Shown here one piece after another: positions 34,288-46,600 of a stretch of 64,000 bases of DNA. The stretch covers positions 2,666,001 to 2,730,000 of the forward strand of contig JAHCVI010000003.1 of the NCBI GenBank assembly GCA_019096155.1. Reading direction: 5' to 3'. The notes below the pieces were generated by a model that was not told where the DNA came from, searched no databases, and saw only the letters and a list, made by a program, of their open reading frames with translations. Within the stretch, counting starts at the first letter, position 1, and every line of letters begins with the position of its first letter. Made by a program: the position numbers and the translations under genes. This DNA is from Staphylotrichum longicolle. Its lineage: Eukaryota > Ascomycota > Sordariomycetes > Sordariales > Chaetomiaceae.

Positions 34288-37200
34288 GGTGACAGGTGTT
34301 TGGTGATCAACGAGAAGCGGAGTTGTTGTATAGGCCGTGTATGTTGGCGGAATGATGACTCAGGCGTTGGGTGTTGAGGTCCGAGATAGGTGATGGTTTG
34401 GTGTTGTTGGGTGGTATATGAAAGGGGCAAGTTATGTGTTGTTGCTTGACTGAATCAAAAGCTTGGAGAAAAGGGGGTTCACTTGAAGAGCGTGTGACGG
34501 ACGTTGAGGGGGGGATGAGGTGGTCCTTATGTATTCTGGTGTTGACAAGGGAATGCGGCGCAAGCGGCGGCTTATATGACAGGTGAAGGTCAAGTCCGGA
34601 AAGGGGAAGCCTGACTGACACGAAGGAAGGGGATGGGGCTGGTGGGGGTTTCGACGAGAAACAACCAAGGACTTGAGAGTTACCTACGCGTGCATGAAGC
34701 CCCCTTCCTGGCGATATGCAAGTTGGGGTGGTTTGGCAGGTATCTGCGAGGTTGTCCCCTCCCCTGTCCTGGGGGAACCTCGGGCTCAAATGGACGGGGC
34801 GCATCAAAGAATGCGCGTCACAGCGACGAAATAAGGGAGGGGTCGAGGGAGAAAAAAAAAGTTCAATTAAAGTTGCCCGTTGAGACAGCTGGTGGGAAAC
34901 CGGCACCTTGCCAAGCCCCTGTATCCCAGCAAGAGAACAGCGCCTGGAAAGCCAAGAGCGCAGCGCCGAGAAGCAGCAGGGCAACACGGAGGGACCGGGA
35001 TCGCAGCGTCAACCCCAAGCGGATAATGCGGCGGTGTGGCACAATTGCCCCAGGGTCGGTCACGAGGCCTGACAGATGGGCTCTTCGATTTGTCGACCGC
35101 CGGTGACGAGCCCCCCTGGTCTCAGCAACCTCTGTCCCTGTCCCACACGAAGAAGGGCCCTGGTGGCTTCTGTTGCCCTCCGACGCGGCCCTGAACGCCA
35201 GCGCCATGATATCACTCGTCAGGCTTGAAGCAATCAGCATCGCGAAACGTCAAACGGGAAACCTGATATGTCTCTCCCGTCTCGAGTCCCGTCCGCATTC
35301 AGGAACGAGCCGACCTGCCGGCATCAGGAGTAAGGAAGGAACCGGAGCAGATGGTACCCCCTCATGTTGTGACCTCGCAAGGAGCAAGGAGGGGTTTAGC
35401 GAGGCTTGATGCTCAGGGTCTGATCAACAGAGCGCTTTCTTGCCCCGGTTCTGCAACAGAGGAAAAGGCGGTCTCCGACCTCTCATCGCCCAGTTCCTGA
35501 GGCTGATGGTCCACACCGAAGACACGAGCGACATGGGCAAGGCGTAAAATTAGGCCTCTGCATACATACATGCCCCAGACTGTCAACGCAGGAAACCAAA
35601 TTCGGCAAGTCACTGCTCTGACGCGCAGCCAGCTCTGAGACGACAATCCATTTGCTTTGCAGTGCCTGCATTGCTTGCGTCGTTGTGGTGGACGAGGATC
35701 AACCAGCCCCCGCTGAGCCCCCGGAGTCGTCCCAGGGCTGCTGGGCCTCACAAAACACAAAACGATGCTGGTGTGCTCGGATCTGCCGGCACCCGCTCAA
35801 TTTGCTGTGATCACCCGATGGGATGGCGTCGTGACTGCCAGTGGCTCACCGCCTTGCACTCCTGAGACCAACAAGGCGTCCTGAGAGTGGGCACAGTTGG
35901 GGCCAACAGATTCTGCCTCCGTCACGAACTCGCGGGAGATACCGTGCCATCGCGTTCCCATCAAAGGCGCGATTGCGGGGTGGCCCGGCTGAGTGAGGGG
36001 TACCTGGCCTTCAGCATCTGGGCACCAATGCCCCAGCATCCCCTGTTGAGTGACGTCTGTTGCCCATCCCTGAGCCTGGGGACACGCCAATCATGAACCA
36101 CCGCCAAGGAATCTGCTCAGATCCCGCGGCCAAGCCCAATCCCATCGGGGGATTGAACGAAGGATATGTTTTGTTCCACGGTCCGAGGAGGGTCGGATGG
36201 TGATTTCGACGCAGATAATGGAGAGAGCTGGGACGGGCGGCTACGTAACCCATCTTTGTGTGGTGGACCGTAGCACACTCGGTGCCATCAGCTCGTCCTG
36301 GCCTCAGCCGGCGTCTCGGGCAGGCGAAAAGGCAACCGACTCGATATGCATGCGACTTTGACGTCCCTCGGCACTGGGTAGGAGTCCCAGCAGACGATGT
36401 CTGGCGTGGGGGATAAGGCCAATCCAAGCCCCCTTCTTGCATGCCGTCCTGGGTCAGCATCATGGTCTAACCAATGTCGGTCTCCCATCCGGTGGTCAAG
36501 AGGAGCGCCTCTCACGATAAATGGCTTTCGCGGAATGCCCAGTTTGGTTTGCGTCACCACTCCCCAACGTCCTCAGGACTGCAGCCAACACATGCATGCC
36601 CATGCAAGTCATCCAACAGGCAGGAGTGGAGAGCATCATCGGTGCTCAAGTCCGGGCCTTCTCGAAAACCCAATCTCGTGGTCAAGCTTGAGCACGCACT
36701 GCGAAGCAAGGTCTCGCACGCGTGTAATTGAAGGGTCGTGGTGTGGAGGCCGTGGTGTGGATCTGCAGGCCTGCCCGGTCCTGCAGTCTTGCTTCCTGGC
36801 CGGTGCATCGAAGGAACGTTTCCAGAAGGTATCTCGATGGCCCAATCAGGGACGTCATTCTCGTACGAGAACTGCCGCTTAGTTCCATGGCGGTGCGGGA
36901 CTTGGAGCGGTTGGCTCACTGGAACGGTACTGGCACGCACACCTGCCGCGTACTTGGCGCACGAGGAACGCCGACAGAATGATCGCCCAGCTCAACCGTC
37001 CGCTTGCCCGAGAACCGTCGAATAGGAACTTCTTTGGTCTTGTCATACTCGTCCCGTGGCCGTCTACAGAGGACATCAGCGGAGCCATGCCGGTATCCGA
37101 TGGTTGTTGCCTACAGCCTACCTCGTACCGCGTCTCAGCTGCCGACCTAATTCTGGACATAGTTCGGATGAAGAGAGAGATTGAGCACGCCAACTCGCAT

Positions 37201-40200
37201 CATCCTGCCTGTGAGGCAACTGGAATGTCAAGTGAGAGCTTCTGTCACGCCCACGTTGTTTGGTTCGACGAGTAGCTTCTATGGACCAGAGGCTGGTCGG
37301 GCCGCCAATTACAGTGTGATTCGTGGGGGTCGAGAGATAAGAGCCGTAAAAACGTGCTCGATGAGGGCAACGATGTTTGTCTCCCTCTCCCTGGGGCCGT
37401 CAGGTATCCGAGCCTGGGATGGCTGTTGGCCGATGGTATCCGTGGGACCCTCTGGGGCGTTGGGGGTTCAGCCGTTGCAGGCTTTCCAGTCCGAACTCCC
37501 GATCCGATGTCGCAGGTGGCTTGAGTGCTCTCCGCCGTCTCCGCCACGTGCTCGTGAAAGTGCAGATGAGGGCGAGGGGAAGGAGGGTGTCTGCGAGACG
37601 TTAGCCTCTGCCTTGATTGTCATGCGCAACACGGGCACCAACCGTGCGACCGATCAAGCGGTGAGCCAGCCGAGGGTTCGGGATAACCCGAGACGCCCGA
37701 CCCGAGGGAATGGATGCTGCATGCAAGTCGCAACGCCTTGCGCCTGATCCTTGTGGCACGCACGAGCTGACGGGGTTCTCGAAGAGGAGGCGGGAAAGAA
37801 GTGAGATGAAACTGCAAGCGAGAAGTGACAAATTTTCAGCCACGAATTGATTGCTTCAAGCTCCAAATACCGAGGCAGGCGCGCTCCTTTGCAGAGTGGA
37901 AACTACTGCAGCTTGTGACCCTCCCAGAACTTGGAGACGACCGCAGGGGGTCTCAATCAAATTTTGCCTGGTATTGTATTTGTACCTGGTACGGAACGCT
38001 GTAGGTAAGGTAGGTATACATGTTCCTTGACTCGGAGAATTTATAGATGCTCAGCAAACCGTCCAAGTCATGACCGTAGGAATCTCTCAATCAGTTGAAT
38101 CATCTTCTCCCTGTTGCGTCCGTTGCCATCCTCAATCATATCCTCATCCGAGTTCCCCCAACAAGGGTCGATTGCGACGTTCTACAGCTGCAAGGTTCAT
38201 GCTTCAGGTACGTGTACGTTCATAGTACGAAGTCATGAACCCTTGACTGAGACGAGAAAAGGGGAAACGAGCAAGGGCGTACGCGGTCCTTAATCTCCCG
38301 GCGCGAGTTCCTACGTCTCTATGTCAATCTAATTTTCCAACATAATTAGTTCGTTTCAAGTCGGCATGGAGGACCCTGCCTTCCATATCAAACAGTTCAA
38401 TGATTGCTATCAGCGGCACATGCAACTACAATTAATCCCGACTCTTCAGTGACGCCTATCCTAGGAGTTTGACTAGGTCGGTACCTTCAAGGTACACAGC
38501 CGGAAGCTGCTCTTCCGTATCGACGCCTCCGAGAATACACCCGAGGTTTCCTCCACAGGGCAATAGTCTCTCAGACGCTCATATGCCAAAGCTTTCCAGA
38601 TGAAGGTAAACATGCAAACTCGGCACATAGTCTTGGGATTTTGGAAACCTCCACGCTGACACACTGAGGGATCTACCTGATGCTGTAGTTCCATGTCAGA
38701 AATCAACGGCACTTAGTGGATGACGTTGAGTTCCCGTCTTGAACGGCAGATGGTACGGTTAGTATTGCGTGCGTTGTTTCACGAAAGAATGGCACTTTCA
38801 GCCTTCATTGTTGCTTTTTTTATGAGATACATGGACCGGATGCATTCAAGCAGGGTACCAAGCGTCGCGAGATGGGTACCACCTCGGACCCGACTTCTGA
38901 TGAATGACACGTTGCTGGATTAGATTCCTGTTGAATCTCATCTTCTTTCAGGTCGGTGGCTGTCTGGCTCAGCTACAAAGCCAGCTTTCATTTGAGCAAA
39001 ATTTCATTGTCTTCATTGGCCCCTTTGATTGGCCTCAGTCGCGAGACCAGTGTGTTGGCTGTTCCAAAATGGACTTGAAGATCATGATCATCCTGTGTTT
39101 CTGATTTAGGTAGGTTTCAAAGGTGGCTCCCGACCCTATGGATGCCCTCAAGGTTCACACTCTTTTCTGAGTATTGTACGTGCAAAATGTGCTTCAATAA
39201 ATCCTTTTCTGCCCCTTGTAGGTATAAAGCGTCGCCTCGGAAAGCTAGTATCCAGCTTTGTCTCGTCAGAAACTGGCCGTCCTCGCTGCCGATCGATAGA
39301 GGAACACCCAAAGCAGGAGACCTCCTGCCGCCTCTTTGATCAAGCCCCGATTTCAAACTCTGCTTCTTGTGCTGCTCTGTGAAATCTTTGAAGCTTCAAA
39401 CGACGACAGCTCACATGTGGGAGAAAATAGATAAAGCAAAGGGTTCTTGAGACTTTTTTGCTCTTTGTTGCGCCGCGGGCATCATCGATCTCCATCGAAC
39501 GCATGCACAAGGGCAACAACCACCCAGATATTGAACTGCAACACAAGCTGACAAAATACCCTACCCTGTTCGAGCTTGTATGGCACCCACAGATAATAGC
39601 TTCGGTAGCACACATCTAAAACCTAAGGTCCCAAAGCCTCTGAATCCCGAGATTAAACTCATACGTCAACTTTTGGTGACCAAATTTTTTCTCTAATCTT
39701 ACCACCTCCTTGTCAGGATACCCGAGACACTTGGGCGCTGGCAACCTTGGACATTCTACTGTGATTACCTTACTTAAGTTATGAGCGAAAACAAGACCCA
39801 ACGGCACGCCACGTATGGTTGGCAATGAGGCAACGCTGAATTCGCACTTCCTCTGTTGCTGCTCTTGTTTTCTCGTCGAGCTACCGATCAATGACCCAGA
39901 ACGACATTACAACAACAAACATACCATGGTATTGCAGTCAGGTTCAGGTTCCCGAATGTCACGTTTCCATGGATGCGACAGACGGTTTATATAGACTCAG
40001 GATTTGGATGAGCCTGAGAATTGTGATCGGAGATCATGTCAAACACAAACTTATTCTTTCTTAAAGTAGCTTACTTTGTGTTTTCCGGTCTTTTGTCTTT
40101 GCAATGGAGTCGATAGAGGTGGTCAAGGTGGTCAGGAGTAACAAGCGAGTGATGCGAGTAATTAACCCTAACCCGTCAACAATCCACACTCCTTGTTTCT

Positions 40201-40684
40201 CTCCGGAGATCACTTTTAGCCGCCGGTTCCCACATGTCAAGCCCAGGCTCCATCAGTCTTTGGCTCGCCCCTCCGTTGGCGGCTTCAGCTTTCCAGTGTT
40301 CTTGCAGCAGTTCGGCCACGACTCGGGAAAACCATTGCCCTCTGCACCACGGCCAGGTGCCTGCATCCCTCCCGTCTGATGCAGCCCGTGAATCAGATGA
40401 TGGCTTCTTTCCTCTTTGAGACTGTCCCTCCGGGGCCAGGTACACGGTCTTGCTTCCTTTCCACCGTCAATCTCGGAAAACCCGGTGGTGATGGAGACTT
40501 GGCCCCATGAAGGGTTTGCCACTTATGCATAAACAACATAGCGTGGTTTAAGAGACAGAGTCCATTGAACATGACACCTTTCTGCTCCTTTCCTCCAGTC
40601 TCTTTGTGTAACGCAGTCAACTTCTTACTCCAATTACCCTTTTGAGTAAATCCCACAAATTACATCACTTGGAATACACACAAA
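34288..40684. other. 6.4-kb gene-poor spacer, AT-richer toward the right
   Basis: The first 150 bp are the presumed promoter of the microprotein. Beyond it, short frames on both strands show no motifs or splice continuity. From about 37.9 to 40.1 kb the sequence becomes visibly richer in A and T than the rest of the window. That may mark old repeat-induced mutation or simply non-coding DNA; no transposase or terminal repeats were recognised. A doubled TAACCC at about 40163-40174 is too short to be telomeric. Confidence 0.4.
34356..34362. promoter_or_regulatory. TGAGTCA element (Gcn4/CPC-1 type) upstream of the microprotein
   Basis: The 7-bp palindrome-like TGAGTCA (read on the minus strand) lies 69 bp before the ATG at 34287. 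It equals the consensus bound by the fungal bZIP regulator of cross-pathway amino-acid control. Chance occurrence is possible. Confidence 0.35.
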
Positions 40685-41208
40685 ATGGCTCCCGCCGGCC
40701 CGTACAGACTCGTCACCGTCAACACGGCCCCTGACCGCGCCAAGCGGCTAATCGGCCGCGTTGTCGAGGACGTCAAGGAGCAGTACGATATCACACACGC
40801 CGGCAACGCTGCAAGTAAGCACCGATTTCTTTCTCCCTTCTTGCATCCACAACTGCTGTTCTCTCCGGAAACTAACCGCCCACCCTTCCAGGCATAGATG
40901 AAGTGCGCAAGGTCGTCGAGGAGGCCCAACCAAATGTCCTGGTAAGTTTTTGTTACCCCGCATGAGGGGTCGAGCCCCCTCGAGTCTCTTGAAAAGATAA
41001 GGGTCAGCGAGTTCTAAGACAAACGTGATGTGTGCAGTTCACAGCGTCCATGTGGACGCCGGAGGAGGCGCAGCAGATCATCGGCATTGCCAAGGAGATT
41101 GTGCCCGATCTCAAGACCTTCTCGCTGCCGCAGGGGTTGCAGGTGAACAAGGGCCCAGATGCGGTGGTGGAGTATATCAAGGAGCACCTCCCCGCGTTGT
41201 TGGGTTAG
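40685..41208 (+). CDS. Small protein of unknown function (116 residues)
   Basis: Exons 40685-40814, 40892-40941 and 41038-41208. Donors GTAAGC and GTAAGT, branch sites (ACTAAC) and phases all agree, which strongly supports a real gene. The protein is soluble, without signal peptide or membrane segment. It alternates helices and strands (YRLVTVNTAPDRAKRLI, then KVVEEAQPNVLFTASMWTP, then DAVVEYIKEHLPALL), suggesting a small alpha/beta fold. I do not recognise a named family. It lies convergent to the FAH hydrolase gene with a 353-bp gap. Whether the two are functionally linked, or linked to the nearby polyketide cluster, is unknown. Confidence 0.78.
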
Positions 41209-41561
41209 TTAATAGGGCGTTTTTGATCATGGTGCACGGGGAGAGGGTTTCCAGGGGAAAGGGGGTTGGGCCGAAACAGTATTCTAGTAGAGGCCAATTC
41301 ATCGGAGCTTCGGGCGTCTAGAGGAAAAGCAGCATCTACCTAGAAGATACCAACACAAATAGAACGCAAAACACTGTCTGACGGAGCACATGGGGAAACG
41401 ATTTCAGTGACCATAGCCCCTTACTCCAAAAATGCTTCTATTAGAGGTCGTAACACAAGCTCAGACTTTTGAGTCTCCTCATCAGAGAACAAACAAGCAT
41501 CTTCTAGAAGTACCAAAGCGAATAGAAACCAACCCCCCCCTCCCCCCAAGTTCCTTCAACT
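41209..41561. other. Convergent 3' spacer
   Basis: A 353-bp AT-richer spacer between two converging stop codons. It ends in a C-rich run (about 41531-41547) next to the FAH hydrolase stop. No gene is seen. Confidence 0.4.
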
Positions 41562-42776
41562 TCACTGCTCGTTCTGCATCACATTGTACAGACTCCCAAT
41601 GTGCGGCTGGATCTCCACGACAAACTCATCCCCGTCATGCAGCAGCTCCTGCGGCTTGTGCGCAAACCCGACACCGGCAGGTGTGCCCGTGATGATGACA
41701 GTGCCCTTGGGCAGGGTCGTGCCCTGCGAGAGGAAGCTGACGATCTGCTCGACCGAGAAGATGAGGTCCCTGTGCAACATCCCAGTCAGTACACATACAC
41801 CCACCACACAGACAGAATCTCACCGCGCTTCCCGCATCCCCAAAGCAGCAGAGAAGTGAAAAAAAAAAAAAAAAGAGAGACAAAGAGAAAGAGGGGAAAA
41901 AAAAAACTTACGTCAACCCGCTATCCTGCACCACCTTGCCATTCTTCAACCCCCTCAGCCGCAGCGCCCCGACGTCGGGCACCAGCTCCTTGGCCACGAG
42001 CACGGGGCCGATGGGGCACGCGCCGTCAAAGCCCTTGGAGTAGCACCACTGCGACTGGGCAAACTGCGAGGCCCGGCTCGAGATGTCGTTGCACGCCGTG
42101 TAGCCCAGCACGTAGTCGAGCGCGTCGGCCTCGGACACGTTCTTGGCCTCCTTGCCGATGACGATGGCGAGCTCGGACTCGTAGTCGGCCGAGTCGCTGG
42201 CGATGGTGTGCTTGGGGATGATGGTCGGCGCGGGCCAGGGGTCCGCGAGCGAAGTCTGGGGCTTGCTTTTGGCGTGTTAGTTTTGAAGAGAGAAGGGGGT
42301 GGAGGGCATGCAGCGAGGAAGGGGGTTGGGGGAGCGTACAGGAAGACGGTGGGGATGTCGGGGATGGTCATCTTGGCTTCTTCGGCGTGCTTCTTGTACT
42401 GTTGGAATAACGGGTTAGTTGATGTTGTGGAGAGTATAGTGTTTGGGCCGTCCGACAAACTCACGTTCAGCCCGATGCAGCGGATGGTGCCGACCTCTTG
42501 CTGGGTAAGAGGTGAGAGGATGCGGCCGATCGAGGCAGTCTCGCCGGTTGGCGAGCCGGCATCCAGCACCGACTTGCCGCTGTAGACCTTGACCTGCACA
42601 TCCTCGCCCTTGCGCACGGCAGCGCCGACGTCAATGGAGCTGTCGGCGGGCTGGCCGATGAGGATCTTGCTGTCGTCACCCTTGGGCGCGAATCGGACGA
42701 GGCCTGGGAGCGTGTGTCAGTGATTGCCCGTTCTCTGGTGGCCTGTTCACGGCGGGGGCTCACGGTCGAATGCCAT
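41562..42776 (-). CDS. Fumarylacetoacetate hydrolase (FAH) family protein
   Basis: Five exons: 42764-42776 (only 13 nt of coding sequence), 42465-42703, 42340-42398, 41912-42265 and 41562-41769, giving 290 residues. Phases agree throughout. The FAH fold shows IGRILSPL, RCIGLNYKKHAEEAK, the metal-site segments DYESELAIVIGKEA and GYTACNDISSRASQF, and GTVIITGTPAGVGF with PQELLHDGDEFVVEI. Size and the missing N-terminal SH3 domain point to the FAHD1/FAHD2 branch (acylpyruvate hydrolase or oxaloacetate decarboxylase-like) rather than true fumarylacetoacetase of tyrosine breakdown. The third intron holds a run of 15 A. It stands 911 bp from the PKS and is transcribed in the same direction. Membership of that cluster is possible but not shown. 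Confidence 0.87.
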
Positions 42777-43687
42777 TTTCACTGTTGTTGATGGTGATGG
42801 CGGTTCTTGTGTGGGACTGACAAAAACAGCAAGGAGTCAGGATTACGAAAGTAGATTTTTGAGCACGCAACACACTCGACGGCAGTCAATTGCTCGATAT
42901 ATCAACAGCACCCGGGGCTCCGATGGGCGGGATGGGCCCTTCGGGGGTTAAATAAGACGCCGCCTCCTGTGCGACTGCCATACCCACCACAAACTCCATC
43001 CAGGGAAGGGATGCGAAGCAAAGTCGGGCTAGATCAGCCTAAGGTAAGCGCCGCCACCGCCCAATTCTTCCAGGTCCCGCCCTGAGCCGCCGTCCGTTTC
43101 CCTCGAATTCCTTTTCCATGTTGGCTGCAATCCACATTTGTACCGCGGGGAAGTGCCGGATGACGAACGACGGGAACCCTGGGGCCACTGCACCTGGCGT
43201 GTCTGGACTCTGGAGCATTCCGTTCCCGGACCCCCACTTTCCCCGCACAACCCCTCCAAAGGAAGGAGGGGCCACTGCAGCTCCCCTGGCTTGCTCCTGT
43301 TCTGCAGCGCCAGACCGCCCTCACCCGACCCCAATTGCGGCTTTCCCGCCTGGGTGCTCCACCAGCTCCCGAACAATCAACACCACGAATCCCATCGCCA
43401 GCTTGTTAGTGCTTTCTGGCGTCCGGCCGGTGGCCAAGGCATGTTGATAGCGGTAGGAGGGATCATGGAGTCTAGATACCTAGATACCAGATGGAGATTG
43501 GAGGTACGGCCCGGTGCATAGGTACAGTCACATGGATTGGTGAAGCCTTGCGCTCGGGTTCGTGATAAATTTCCAATGTTACTACCGATTTACAGGAAGG
43601 AACAACGCGACATACTACTGCAGGGAAGAATCCGAAATGAGCAAGTGAAAGCAGTGAAGCCGTTCCCGTCGCCAGATAACGCCACAC
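42777..43687. other. Spacer between FAH hydrolase promoter and PKS 3' end
   Basis: A 911-bp region with the FAH-gene promoter on its left and the PKS 3' untranslated region on its right. No decarboxylase-like (EthD) small gene was found here, though one would be expected in an emodin-type cluster. Confidence 0.4.
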
Positions 43688-46600
43688 TTAGCTGTAATAC
43701 TCCAACAACCAGGCCTTCAAGTCACCTACGGTGGGGTACTCCAAGAACAGACTCCCTCCCACCGTGATGCCCAGCTCCTCGCGGAACTTCTCCGCAATGA
43801 CCAGGCTCATCAAGCTATCAATTCCCAGGCTCGGGAACGATGCGTCATCGTCCAAATCGTCGAGCTGAAGACCGGCCTCGTTTGCGACGAGAAGCAGCGC
43901 CTTGGCGGCGGTGCTGTCAACGTCAGCGACGGGAGCGGCAGACGGCGTCGGGGTCGGGGTCGGGGCCGAGACCGAGGCCGAGGCCGGAGTTGGAGCTGGG
44001 AGAGCCGGAATGGTTTCGGAAGTCTGGGAAGCGGTCGTCGCCTGCCGAGCAGGGGCCTCGGCAACCACAACCTTCTCCCTGGCCACCGGCACCGCCGCCC
44101 GATGCGCCGACGCCGGCGATGGCACATGCCCAAGCCCCTTGACCTCATCCGGCGCCGAGAAGAAGCGGTCCAGCAACAGCCGCGGATACCTCCGGAACTT
44201 GATGCCGCCCACCAACCCCACAATCACCCCGTCCTGCAAGACATATACATCCCCCAGATACACGCTCGGATCCTCGGCCGTCGGGATCATCTTGACGTAC
44301 GAGCGGTACCGCGCCCCCGCCACGAGCGGCCGGGCGAACCGCATCGAGCTCCAGCCCGGCGTCACGCAAAAGTTGGCCGCCGTGTCGACCGCGTCCGACA
44401 CGTTCATGACGAACCCGGCGAGGTGCGCCACGCTGTCGATGAAATACGGCGGCACCGTCCACACCCCGCCCCCGTTTTCCGCCGGCGAGAGCACCACGTC
44501 GGCGAACGCCTCCAGCCCGTGCAGCACCACGGCCTGCATGCCGCGGTACTTGTCCGCGTAGTCGACCAGGCTGCCCGCGAAGAGGCGGTACGCCATGGCG
44601 TGCGAGAAGCGGTTGGCCTGCCCGGCCGCGGCGAGCTGCTCCAGGGTCTCGATCCGCCCCTGCACGAGGTGGGCGAGCGGCTGCCACGACGCGAGCCACT
44701 GCGTCGCGTCGCCGTAGTAGAGGTCCGCGCTGGCGAACGGCTCGTCGGCGGGGGTGCCGTCGGCGAGGACGGCCTGCCATTGCAGACGGGCGTGGTTGGT
44801 CGAGAGGTCGGCGGTGGAGATGGAGACGCGGATCGGCTGCGGGGTTTTGGTGTTTTCTGCGCGACCAGGCCCTTGAGAACTTCGAGGTTGGCGACGTTGA
44901 AGGAGGGAGTTTGGCGTTGGGCTTGAGTTTCTTGTGGAGGTAGGTCGCGAGGGTGAAGGCAATGTCGGCATGGATGGACTTAGGAGGTGGTGGCGAGATT
45001 GTCAGTTTCGGGCATTCGAATGCATGAGCAGGCTGGATTCAGGGGTCAAGAGAGAAAGGGCACACAACTTACCGATGTCACCACGCCGCACCCATTCATC
45101 TTGTGTCCCCAAGCCGCCGCGAGAAAATCCGGCTGCATGAGATCAGACTGAATGACCACCGTGCCGGCCGATCCCGAAAAGCTCTCCTCGACAATCTGTT
45201 GCACCGTCGAGGTCAGGAAGCTGGAGGGCGCGACGGGAGCGACCAGCGCCGCGGCCTTCTGCCGCTTCTCCTCGTCGTAAAAGGTATTTCCCTTGGTCAG
45301 CGCCCAGTCGCCCTTGTACTGGATCCAGTATGTCTTGTCGTTCCACGCGTACGTGGGCAGATCCAGGAGCCGGAGCGTCTTCTCAAACGGCCGGTGGAAC
45401 TCGTTCCATCCCACCTCCACCCCAGCGACGTGCAGCGCCGCCAGGCTGTGCGCGAGCGTGACCCAGTTGTCCTCCCCGCGGCGCAGCGACGGCACGGCGA
45501 CCCCCGTCGACGGCAGCGTCGCCTTGACAAAGCTGGTGCTGACCGGGTGCGGACCAATCTCGACCCAGGCCATGGTGTCGTCGATGGTCAGGATGCGCTG
45601 CGCAGACTCCAGGGCCGCCAGGAAGTTGACCGGCTCCCGCGTCGCGCGGCGCAGGTAGGTCGCGTCAAATGTCTTGTTGTCAAAGACGACCTTGCCCAGC
45701 AGGGGCGAGATGACGGGAGTGTTGGGCTCGTGGAAGATGACGCCCGTCCTGGCGAGCTCTTCGAACCCGTCGAGGATGGGATCCATCTGGGCCGAGTGGA
45801 AGGCAAAGGCGACGTCGAGAACGGTGCTCTTGTGGCCGGCGGCCTCCAGAGGCGTCAAGATGTTCTGGATCTCCTCTGCCGTGCCGCTGAGGACCGTCTC
45901 CTTGGGGCCGTTGATGCAGGCGATCTCGTACGGCTTGCTGCCTGCGGCCTGCTCGATCTGAGCGAGCGAAGCCCGTACGGCGAGCATTTTGTGGCTGCCG
46001 TGTTGGCATTTCTCCTCCAGCAGCTGCGCCCGTCTGCCGACAAGGAAGATGGCATCGTTGGCGGCGAGAACGCCAGCGACCTGCAGGGCAGCGTATTCGC
46101 CCAGGCTGTGGCCCACGACGACGTCGGGCCTGACGCCCAAGCTGGCCCAGTATTTTGCCAGCGCAATCTCCGTCGCGACAAGAGCCAGCTGGGTTACCAC
46201 CGGCGAGTGTTGGTGGTCTTTTGGGTGGCTGCCGTCGATGGCAGGGATGAACGAAGGGAAGCCCTGTCCCTGAGCGAGGGCGTCGAGGTGGAGGATTTCG
46301 TCTCTGAACGTGGTCGAGGCATGGAAGAGCTCGTAGTCTGACGACTTGTAGGACGATCCTTGACCAGTGAAGGCAAAGACAACCGACGGCGGACCCGTCG
46401 CCGGGATGGGCTTGTGAGAGTCGACCGACTTGAGGTACGAGTTGAGCTGTTTTTTGGCCTGGTCAAGAGTCGATACGGCCACGGCTACTCTGTGGTTATG
46501 GTGATAGCGCCTTGCTGTTGTCGAGTACGAGAGGTCCGCCAATGACACCTCCGGGTGCTTCTCTAGGTACGAAAGGTAGCGCTCTAGGTTGCCTCGCAGA

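Noticed and set aside
40163..40174. TAACCCTAACCC, telomere-like repeat
   Set aside because: Only two units, no subtelomeric features nearby, and genes on both sides. Expected by chance.
41859..41906. Long A runs between FAH hydrolase exons, possible retroposed poly(A) tail
   Set aside because: They lie within an intron with proper splice ends. No duplicated target site or inserted coding sequence is visible.
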